A stretch of DNA of 5,927 nucleotides from Pseudomonadota bacterium (GTDB taxonomy: Bacteria > Pseudomonadota > Alphaproteobacteria > Sphingomonadales > Sphingomonadaceae), in assembly GCA_023416515.1 (NCBI GenBank), contig JAEZHP010000169.1, positions 1 to 5,927 on the forward strand, given 5' to 3'. Shown here piece by piece: positions 1-5,433 of this stretch; the stretch's first letter is position 1, and every line of letters starts with the position of its first letter. The translations under genes and the position numbers were made by a program. The notes beneath the pieces are model-generated. The model did not search any database. It was not told the origin of the DNA and saw nothing but the letters and a program-made list of their open reading frames with translations.

Positions 1-272
1 CCGACCTCGAGAGCGGCGAAATCGTCGTCCAGGCGGTCGAGGGCCGAAGCCTCACGAAGCTCGCGTGGAGCTATGTCGCGAGCGCCGTGAAGGCGCCGTC
101 GCGGCACCAGGTGGTCCGGGAGTTCCGAGGGACGAAAATCCGGATCCGCACCCATCCGCGGATGCGCGTGTCGATCGACGGTGAGATCGGTCCGGAAACG
201 CCGTTCGAAGCGAGCGTGCTGCCCGACGCAATACGCGTCGCCGCACCCGCGGAGCCTAGCCGGCCGGGTTGA
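1..272 (+). CDS. Diacylglycerol kinase / YegS-like lipid kinase, C-terminal fragment
   Basis: This is the 3' end of a gene that begins before the window; the reading frame starts at base 3 and 89 residues remain before TGA at 270-272. The fragment fits the C-terminal beta-sandwich lobe of the DAGK_cat/YegS/BmrU lipid kinase family, which phosphorylates diacylglycerol-type lipids or sphingoid bases using ATP. The supporting signature is near the end: MRVSIDGE (about fragment residues 54-61), then a TPFEASVLPDAIRVAAP stretch. In this family a conserved D-G-E is followed by a strand ending in 'lp.AlrV..P'. An earlier DLESGEIVVQAVEG strand also fits. The nucleotide-binding GGDGT motif would lie upstream, outside the window, so catalytic competence cannot be judged. 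Its last 17 bp overlap the 3' end of the convergent MATE gene. The family call is by motif recognition; the substrate is unknown. Confidence 0.7.
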   Translation, partial: DLESGEIVVQAVEGRSLTKLAWSYVASAVKAPSRHQVVREFRGTKIRIRTHPRMRVSIDGEIGPETPFEASVLPDAIRVAAPAEPSRPG

Positions 273-1728
273 ATGCTCCGCCCGGCTCGCGCACTGCCTC
301 CGCCTGCTCGCGGCATTCCTCGTCGTCCGGGCTCTCGGCCGGCTCGATCCGTTTCTTTCTCCACCCGCCGTGCAGGTACAGCGCTGCCGCCATGATGCTC
401 GTGGCGACCATGCCGGCGGGAAAGCTGAGCCACAGCGCGTCGAGCCCGAGCGGCTCCCTGAGCCCGAAGGCGAAACCGAGCCGGACCGGGTACATCGCGA
501 TGAAAAGGATGATCAGCGGTCCCAGCACCTCGCCGTTGGCTCGCACGGTGCCGAACAGCACGAGGCTGATTCCGAAGAACAGGAACCCCCATGTGGCGAT
601 CAGCTGAATATGCTGCGCGATCGGCATCGCCGCGCTGTCTTCGCCAAGGAACAGGCCTAGCGCCGCCTTGTCGGCAACGGTCAGCAGCGCGATCAACGTT
701 CCCGTCATCAGAAGGTTGAAGAGCACGCCCGTCCGCGTGATTTGCGACACCCGGTGCCAGTTTCCCGCGCCGATGTTCTGCGCCGCCATCGCGCTGACCG
801 CCGCCCCCAGCGCCATCGCCGGCATCTGGACATAGGTCCACAACTGCTGAGTCACGCCATAGGCAGCGGTGACGTGCACCCCGTGCTGGTTGACCAGGCC
901 GAGCATCGCCAGAGCCGACGAGCTGATGACGATCATCTGCAGGCCGATCGGAAAGCCCTTGGTCAGGATAACCTTGAGCAGCGTCCTGTCCGGAGACAGG
1001 AAGCGAAGCTCCGCTCCGCGAAGCCGGAGGGGGAGATCGCGGGCGTAGATATAGGCGACCATTCCGGCGAGGCTCGCGTAAGCGGCGATCGTCGTCGCCA
1101 GCGCCGAGCCACTGATCCCGAGGCGAGGCGCGGGTCCCCACCCGTTGATCAAAATCGGGTTCAGCACGATGTCGAGGCCGACGTTGAGGGCCATGAACCA
1201 CAAGGGCGTCATCGAATCGCCGCTTCCGCGCAGCGCCATCATCAGCATTGTCAGCATCAGCGTCGGCGGCATCCCGATGAAGATGACGCGCAGGTAAGCG
1301 AGCGCGAGCGGCATCGCCTCGCCCGGAGTCGCGAGCATCGCCAGCAGCTGCGGCGCCGTGATCCACCCCACGACCGAGATAAGTGTGACGAGCGCCACGA
1401 AGGTGCCGATCGACGTTCCCATCACCCGCCGCGCATGGAGGATGTCGTGGCGGCCGAACGCTTGCCCGATGAGGATCGTCGCGGCCATTCCGAAGCCGAA
1501 GACGAACGCCATAAGCAGGAACATGACGAGGTTGCCGTTGGTGGTGGCGGCAAGCGCATCTTCGCCGAGGAAGCGCCCGACCCAGATCGCGTTGACCGAA
1601 CCGTTGAGCGACTGGAGCACCGACGAGCCCAGCGTCGGCAGCGCGAACGCGAGCAGCGTCGGCGCGATCGGGCCAACCGTCAGGTCGCGGCGATTGCCCA
1701 ATTGCGCGCGTTCCGCTCTCGCCGTCAT
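256..1728 (-). CDS. MATE-family multidrug/cation antiporter
   Basis: This encodes a 490-residue inner-membrane protein of the MATE (NorM/DinF-like) family, which exports cationic drugs or metabolites in exchange for Na+ or H+. The sequence shows about twelve hydrophobic segments in two homologous halves (roughly residues 20-230 and 250-455). Family landmarks are visible: GQAFG (88-92), the LRGSGDSMTP loop (166-175) followed by LNVGLDIVLNPILI (181-194), and AAQNIGAG (315-322), the second-half counterpart of the GQ..G motif. Length is slightly above the usual 440-470 because of a charged, hydrophilic C-terminal tail (about 456-490), which is where the gene overlaps the convergent kinase gene. 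The chosen ATG lies inside a dispersed repeat arm and has no clear Shine-Dalgarno sequence; a TTG ten codons in is the only obvious later alternative before the first membrane segment. It lies 89 bp downstream of valS on the same strand. Substrate cannot be told from sequence. Confidence 0.93.
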   Translation of the reverse strand: MTARAERAQLGNRRDLTVGPIAPTLLAFALPTLGSSVLQSLNGSVNAIWVGRFLGEDALAATTNGNLVMFLLMAFVFGFGMAATILIGQAFGRHDILHARRVMGTSIGTFVALVTLISVVGWITAPQLLAMLATPGEAMPLALAYLRVIFIGMPPTLMLTMLMMALRGSGDSMTPLWFMALNVGLDIVLNPILINGWGPAPRLGISGSALATTIAAYASLAGMVAYIYARDLPLRLRGAELRFLSPDRTLLKVILTKGFPIGLQMIVISSSALAMLGLVNQHGVHVTAAYGVTQQLWTYVQMPAMALGAAVSAMAAQNIGAGNWHRVSQITRTGVLFNLLMTGTLIALLTVADKAALGLFLGEDSAAMPIAQHIQLIATWGFLFFGISLVLFGTVRANGEVLGPLIILFIAMYPVRLGFAFGLREPLGLDALWLSFPAGMVATSIMAAALYLHGGWRKKRIEPAESPDDEECREQAEAVREPGGAFNPAG

Positions 1729-1804
1729 TGCGAGCGAAGCGAAGCAATCCAGAAGCGGTTCCGAAAGCTGGATTGCTTCGTCGCCAAGGCTCCTCGCAAT
1801 GACG
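1723..1804. repeat. Inverted pair of dispersed repeats (short arm + long arm), hairpin-forming
   Basis: The left arm (1723-1752, 30 bp) and the reverse complement of the right arm (1768-1804, 37 bp) share the outer 12 bases CGTCATTGCGAG and the inner 13 bases CGAAGCAATCCAG. They differ only in the middle: 5 bases in the short arm, 12 in the long arm. The loop is 15 bp (1753-1767). The transcript could form a stem of about 25 paired bases with an asymmetric internal bulge. The same unit recurs at 4484-4519 and 4807-4836, and the left arm is identical to the copy at 4807-4836. There is no T-run, so a classical intrinsic terminator is not supported. The pair lies 13 bp past the valS stop and its left arm contains the MATE start codon, so an effect on valS-MATE read-through or mRNA stability is possible but not shown. 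Confidence 0.92.
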
Positions 1805-1817
1805 TGCGATGCGGAGG

Positions 1818-4436
1818 CTAGCCGAGCCTCTCCAACGCGGCACGATAGCGTTCGGCCTCAGCCGATTTCTCCGCGTGGTCGGATCGCGCCTTCTCGACCG
1901 CTTCCGGCTTGGCGCGCTCGACGAAATTCGCGTTCGACAGCCGCGCTGCGAGGCTGTCCCGCTCCTTTTCCGCCGATTCCGCCGCCTTGCCGAGTCTCGC
2001 CTTTTCCGCGCCGAGGTCGATGACGCCGGCGAGCGGGAAGGCGATCACCTGTCCGCCGACGAGAATCTGCGCGGAGCCTTGAGGCGCCGCGTTGGCGATG
2101 CGCGCCGGCCCGACCTTCGCCATGCGGGCGACGGTCGCGCCTTCGCTGCTGATCCGCTCGGCCGTCTCGGTCGAACCGACGACGACCGGCTCCAGGGTCG
2201 CGCTCCACGGTACGTTCAGTTCGGCCCGCATCGCGCGAACTTCGGACACCAGCTCGATCAGCCACTCGATTTGCCGCTTGGCGTTGGGATCGCGCTGCGC
2301 CTCGGGCTGCGGCCACTTCGCCACGATCAGCTCGTACGGCCGCTCGCCCATCGCCGCCCACAATTCCTCGGTGATGAACGGCATCAGCGGGTGTAGCATC
2401 ACCAGGATCTGGTCGAATGCCCAGGCCGCGACGCGCTTCGTCTCGTCATCGAACGCGCCTTTGACGAACTCGACGTACCAGTCGCAGAACGTGTCCCAGA
2501 CGAAGTGGTAGATGGCGTTCGCCATGTCGTCGTAGCGCAGCTCGTCGAATGCGCGGTCGAGCTTCGCTAGCGTCTCCACCACCTCGCCGATGATCCAGCG
2601 GTTGACGGGAAGCTCGGCATCGGGCGCCGCGATGCTGTCCGACGCCCCGACACCGTTCATCTGCAGGAATCGCGCCGCGTTCCACAGCTTGGTGGCGAAG
2701 TTGCGATAGCCTTCGACGCGCTTTTCATCGAGCTTGATGTCGCGGCCCTGGCTTTCCATCGCCGCCAGCGTGAACCTCAGCGCGTCGGCGCCATATTTGT
2801 CGACCAGGATCAGCGGGTCGACGGTGTTGCCCTTCGACTTGGACATCTTCTGGCCCTGCGCGTCGCGGACTAGGCCGTGGAGATAGAGGGTGCGCCACGG
2901 CACCTCGCCCATGAACTCCAGGCCCTGCATCGCCATGCGTGCATCCCAGAAGAACAATATGTCGAAGCCGGAGATGAGGATGTCGCCGGGATAGTGGCGC
3001 TTCAGTTCCTCGGTCTCGTCGGGCCAGCCGAGCGTCGCGAACGGCCACAGGGCCGAGCTGAACCAGGTGTCGAGCACGTCGTCGTCCTGGCGCAGCGGCT
3101 TGCCGCCGGCCTCCGCGCTCGCCTCCTCTTGGGTTTCGGCGACGAACACCTCGCCATCGTCGGTGTACCACGCCGGAATCCGGTGGCCCCACCACAGCTG
3201 GCGCGAGACGCACCAGGGCTGGATATTTTCGAGCCAGTTGAACCAGGTTTTCGACCAGGTTTCGGGGACGATGCGGATGTCGCCGGCGCGGGTCGCCGCC
3301 ATCGCCCGCTCGGCGAGCGGCTTCACGTCGACATACCATTGGTCGGTCAGCCAGGGCTCGATGACCACGCCCGAGCGGTCGCCGAACGGCGTCGGGATCA
3401 CGCGGTCCTCGACCGAGATCAGCGCGCCTTCCGCTTCCAGCATCTCGACCACTTGGCTTCGCGCCTCGAACCGCTCGAGCCCAAGCAGCGCATCGGGCAC
3501 CAGCCCGTCGCTCGTCTGCACGACGAAGCCCTTGCCATCGAGCATGTTGAGCATGTCGGCCGGCTTGATCCCGGCGCGCTTGCCGACCTCGAAATCGTTG
3601 AAGTCGTGCCCCGGCGTGATCTTGACCGCGCCGGAGCCGAGCTCCGGGTCGGCATGCTCGTCGGCGATAATGGGGATCAGCCGGCCGGTGATCGGCTGGC
3701 GGACATTCGTGCCGATCAGCGCCTTGTAGCGCTCGTCATCGGGATGGACCGCGACTGCCATGTCAGCGAGCATCGTTTCCGGCCGCGTCGTGGCGACCTG
3801 GATCGCGCCACTGCCGTCTTCCAACGGATAGCTCAGCGTCCAGAACTTGCCCTGGACCTCCTTGGTCTCGACCTCGAGGTCACTGATCGCGGTCTGGAAT
3901 TTGGGGTCCCAGTTCACCAGCCTTTTGTCGCGGTACAGCAGCCCGCGCTTCCAAAGCTCGACGAAGGTGTGGATGACGGCGCGCTGATAGCGCTCGTCCA
4001 TCGTGAACCGCTCGCTCGACCAGTCACAGGAAGCGCCTAGCCGGCGCAGCTGGCGAGTGATCTGTCCGCCGCTCTCTTCCTTCCATTCCCAGACCTTGCG
4101 GACGAATTCGTCGCGGCCGAGGTCGGCTCGGCTAATCCCCTCGGCGGCGAGGTTCCGCTCGACGACCATCTGCGTCGCGATGCCCGCATGGTCCATTCCG
4201 GCGATCCACAGCGCGTCCTTGCCGCGCATCCGTTCGCGCCGCGTGAGGATGTCCTGCGTGGTGACGTCGAGCGCATGGCCGATGTGGAGGCTTCCGGTGA
4301 CGTTGGGCGGCGGCATCGCGATCGTCCACGGCGTCGCCTCCGAGCGCTCGGGACGGAACAGGCCCTTGCTTTCCCAATGCTCGTACCATCGCCGCTCGAT
4401 GGCCGCAGGGTCGAAGGTTTTCGGCAGTTCGCTCAT
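1818..4436 (-). CDS. valS: Valine--tRNA ligase (ValRS)
   Basis: This complete 872-residue class Ia aminoacyl-tRNA synthetase charges tRNA-Val with valine in the cytoplasm. The catalytic signatures are intact: PPPNVTG (42-48) leading to the HIGH motif (51-54), GMDHAGIATQ (80-89), and KMSKS (about 530-534), which stabilises the aminoacyl-adenylate transition state. The inserted CP1 editing domain, which hydrolyses mischarged Thr-tRNA, is marked by TTRPETMLAD (about 216-225) and GSGAVKITPGHDFND (about 267-281). WCVSRQLWWGHRIP (about 409-422) and DDDVLDTWFSSALWPF (about 452-467) are typical of ValRS. An alpha-helical anticodon-binding domain follows (about 610-760), then a C-terminal coiled-coil arm (about 805-870, rich in Ala, Glu, Lys, Arg) that contacts tRNA. 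It is shorter than the roughly 950-residue E. coli enzyme, as is common in alphaproteobacteria. The ATG start fits the family N-terminus; no strong Shine-Dalgarno sequence is visible. It lies 83 bp downstream of the GIY-YIG gene. Confidence 0.98.
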   Translation of the reverse strand: MSELPKTFDPAAIERRWYEHWESKGLFRPERSEATPWTIAMPPPNVTGSLHIGHALDVTTQDILTRRERMRGKDALWIAGMDHAGIATQMVVERNLAAEGISRADLGRDEFVRKVWEWKEESGGQITRQLRRLGASCDWSSERFTMDERYQRAVIHTFVELWKRGLLYRDKRLVNWDPKFQTAISDLEVETKEVQGKFWTLSYPLEDGSGAIQVATTRPETMLADMAVAVHPDDERYKALIGTNVRQPITGRLIPIIADEHADPELGSGAVKITPGHDFNDFEVGKRAGIKPADMLNMLDGKGFVVQTSDGLVPDALLGLERFEARSQVVEMLEAEGALISVEDRVIPTPFGDRSGVVIEPWLTDQWYVDVKPLAERAMAATRAGDIRIVPETWSKTWFNWLENIQPWCVSRQLWWGHRIPAWYTDDGEVFVAETQEEASAEAGGKPLRQDDDVLDTWFSSALWPFATLGWPDETEELKRHYPGDILISGFDILFFWDARMAMQGLEFMGEVPWRTLYLHGLVRDAQGQKMSKSKGNTVDPLILVDKYGADALRFTLAAMESQGRDIKLDEKRVEGYRNFATKLWNAARFLQMNGVGASDSIAAPDAELPVNRWIIGEVVETLAKLDRAFDELRYDDMANAIYHFVWDTFCDWYVEFVKGAFDDETKRVAAWAFDQILVMLHPLMPFITEELWAAMGERPYELIVAKWPQPEAQRDPNAKRQIEWLIELVSEVRAMRAELNVPWSATLEPVVVGSTETAERISSEGATVARMAKVGPARIANAAPQGSAQILVGGQVIAFPLAGVIDLGAEKARLGKAAESAEKERDSLAARLSNANFVERAKPEAVEKARSDHAEKSAEAERYRAALERLG

Positions 4437-4483
4437 CGAGAGGCGCGGTTAGCGATGCGGCGATGCAGCGGCAACCGTAGTAC

Positions 4484-4519
4484 CGTCATTGCGAGGAGCA
4501 CAGCGACGAAGCAATCCAG
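4484..4519 (+). repeat. Dispersed repeat, long form (left boundary of GIY-YIG cassette)
   Basis: This 36-bp unit has the shared outer 12 bases CGTCATTGCGAG, an 11-base variable middle (GAGCACAGCGA) and the shared inner 13 bases CGAAGCAATCCAG. It matches the right arm of the 1723-1804 pair apart from the middle, where that copy has GAGCCTTGGCGA. Both middles can fold into a small stem. The inner end touches the stop codon of the GIY-YIG gene. Confidence 0.9.
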
Positions 4520-4807
4520 TCAAACGATCTGATCGAATAGGTCCGCCCAGTCGGGATTCTGCATTTCGATCAACGCCAGCTTCCTGGCTCGGGAGCCGCC
4601 TTTGATGTGTTTCTCGCGAGCGATTGCGGCTTCCATCGTTTCCGCCAGCTCAAACCAGACCAGCTGTTTGCATCCGTATTTCTGTGTGAATCCATCCGCG
4701 ACACCCTCGCGGTGTTGCCAGACTCGCTGGACGAGGTTTGAAGTCACTCCGGTATAGAGCGTGCCGTTCCGCTGATTTGCCATGATGTATACCGCGGGGT
4801 GCTTCAC
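4520..4807 (-). CDS. Small GIY-YIG family nuclease (YhbQ/UPF0213-like single domain)
   Basis: This encodes a 95-residue stand-alone GIY-YIG domain, probably a metal-dependent DNA endonuclease; biological substrates of the family's free-standing members are mostly unknown. Numbering from the GTG start, the motif pair is VYI (6-8) and YTG (18-20). They are followed by the helix carrying the catalytic arginine (R28) and His32 in VQRVWQHR, the metal-binding glutamate E65 in AREKHIK, and the terminal NPDW (84-87). All expected active-site positions look present, so it is probably intact. I chose GTG at 4805-4807 because residues just before VYI then match the usual short N-terminus. A TTG eight codons upstream (4829-4831) is in frame, but those codons would come entirely from the repeat (RAKRSNP). 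There is no clear Shine-Dalgarno sequence. Base composition is lower in GC than valS. The gene exactly fills the space between two inverted repeats, which suggests it belongs to them rather than to the neighbouring genes. Confidence 0.88.
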   Translation of the reverse strand: MKHPAVYIMANQRNGTLYTGVTSNLVQRVWQHREGVADGFTQKYGCKQLVWFELAETMEAAIAREKHIKGGSRARKLALIEMQNPDWADLFDQIV

Positions 4808-4836
4808 TGGATTGCTTCGCTTCGCTCGCAATGACG
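4807..4836 (-). repeat. Dispersed repeat, short form (right boundary of GIY-YIG cassette)
   Basis: This 30-bp unit is the exact reverse complement of the short arm at 1723-1752. It is inverted relative to the long copy at 4484-4519. Its inner last base is the first base of the GTG start codon of the GIY-YIG gene; its outer end is 1 bp from the stop codon of the universal stress protein gene. Confidence 0.92.
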
Positions 4837-4837
4837 A

Positions 4838-5293
4838 TTACGAGAGCTGCTCCAGCCTTTCGTCGGTAATCGAGCCCGGGATGATCATCACCGGGCACGC
4901 GAGCTTGCCCGAATCCTTGCCGGTGAAGTGGGCGACCAGCGGACCGGGGTCGCCGGCCGGGGCCGCGCCGAGCACCAGCGCGGCAATATCGTCGCGGTCG
5001 GCGAGATAGTCGCGAACGACCTTCACCGCGTCCCCCTGGCGAAGGACGATCGCCGGCTTGATCCCGGCTTCGTCGAAGATCTCGCCCACCGCGGAGCTGA
5101 CAACGCCCTCGATTCGAAGCTGCTGCTCTTGCTCGATTGCGGCCTGGACGCCGCCCCACTGGACGAAATCCTGCGGCGCGACCACGGCTAGCACCTCGAC
5201 ATTGCCGGCTGTCTTGGCGGCTCGCCGAGCGGCGAAGCGAAGCGCCACCCGCGCCTCGGCACTGTCGTCGATAACCACCAGATAGGTGCGCAC
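4838..5293 (-). CDS. Universal stress protein (UspA family)
   Basis: This encodes a 151-residue single-domain UspA-fold cytoplasmic protein; members are induced by starvation or stress and many bind ATP or AMP. The N-terminal strand TYLVVIDDSAEARVALRFAARRA (about 3-25) carries the conserved aspartates D9/D10 and the Ser after them. The C-terminal half holds LVLGAAPAGDPGPLVAHFTG (about 107-125) and the closing strand CPVMIIPG (133-140). The canonical nucleotide-binding G-2X-G-9X-G(S/T) spacing is not met: only a GDPG start is visible and the segment before CPV is short. Nucleotide binding is therefore uncertain. The frame is open upstream to an ATG at 5434, but those 47 extra codons are Arg/Ala-rich and unlike the family. 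GTG at 5291-5293 gives the typical N-terminus and is preceded by AGGGGGA. It is divergent from pdhC. Confidence 0.88.
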   Translation of the reverse strand: MRTYLVVIDDSAEARVALRFAARRAAKTAGNVEVLAVVAPQDFVQWGGVQAAIEQEQQLRIEGVVSSAVGEIFDEAGIKPAIVLRQGDAVKVVRDYLADRDDIAALVLGAAPAGDPGPLVAHFTGKDSGKLACPVMIIPGSITDERLEQLS

Positions 5294-5303
5294 CGGGCGT
5301 CTT

Positions 5304-5310
5304 TCCCCCT
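5304..5310 (-). promoter_or_regulatory. Ribosome binding site deciding the usp start
   Basis: The minus strand reads AGGGGGA here, 10 bases before the GTG at 5293. It is the best Shine-Dalgarno match in the region and supports the GTG start over the 47-codon upstream extension. Confidence 0.6.
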
Positions 5311-5378
5311 TGAATTGTCGCGACGCTGCTAGAAAGCGCGTCCAAGCGCAAGCGGGACGCGATGCGCCAGTCGCGGGC

Positions 5379-5407
5379 TTGACCCTGAACGCCGCATTGG
5401 CTTTGTG
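5379..5407 (+). promoter_or_regulatory. Weak candidate sigma-70 promoter for pdhC
   Basis: TTGACC (5379-5384) matches five of six bases of the -35 consensus, and the hexamer 17 bp later is TTTGTG (5402-5407), a poor -10 match. The start of transcription would fall about 15-20 bp before the pdhC ribosome binding site. This is only a suggestion; no equally good candidate was seen for usp on the other strand of the 140-bp divergent region. Confidence 0.22.
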
Positions 5408-5423
5408 CCCGCAGCCCTGCCGG

Positions 5424-5428
5424 AAGGA
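5424..5428 (+). promoter_or_regulatory. Ribosome binding site of pdhC
   Basis: AAGGA, within GGAAGGA at 5422-5428, lies 5 bases before the ATG at 5434 and fixes the start of the lipoyl domain at MPIELKMPALSP. Confidence 0.7.
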
Positions 5429-5433
5429 CTCCA

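Larger units (their letters stand above)
4484..4836 (-). mobile_element. Candidate one-gene cassette: inverted repeats flanking a GIY-YIG nuclease gene
   Basis: Two copies of the dispersed repeat face each other, a long arm at 4484-4519 and a short arm at 4807-4836, with only the small nuclease gene between them. The coding sequence starts on the last base of the right arm and its stop codon abuts the left arm, so there is no spare sequence inside. The interior is less GC-rich than its neighbours: a hand count gives about 57% over 4561-4800, against about 72% in a sample of valS (3601-3660). The cassette sits between the usp stop codon (1 bp away) and the valS upstream region (47 bp from the valS start). 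No target-site duplication is obvious. That it moves or once moved is inference from the arrangement and from the repeat's occurrence elsewhere in the window. Confidence 0.5.

Noticed and set aside
1723..1804. Intrinsic (Rho-independent) terminator of valS
   Set aside because: The stem is long and bulged with a 15-base loop and no T-run follows on either strand; it is better described as a dispersed inverted repeat.
742..1821. A 359-codon plus-strand open frame antisense to the MATE gene
   Set aside because: It is extremely Arg/His/Asp-rich with no domain pattern and its end is made of repeat arms; the MATE gene explains the region.
71..1843. A 590-codon minus-strand open frame covering the MATE gene
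   Set aside because: It is out of frame with the MATE gene, rich in Arg/Ala/Asp with no hydrophobic or domain pattern, and its start reads through both repeat arms (giving peptides such as LLRFARND). This is a high-GC shadow frame.
2877..4040. A 387-codon plus-strand open frame antisense to valS
   Set aside because: The opposite strand encodes ValRS with all motifs intact; the antisense product has composition typical of high-GC shadow frames and no recognisable domain.
4446..4477. Possible leader hairpin (CGGTT/AACCG) upstream of valS
   Set aside because: It has only five paired bases around a 22-base loop, with no leader peptide or T-box features; it is not above chance.
1723..4836. CRISPR array from the four repeat copies
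   Set aside because: The copies occur as inverted pairs of unequal length 2.7 kb apart, not as regularly spaced direct repeats, and no cas gene is present.
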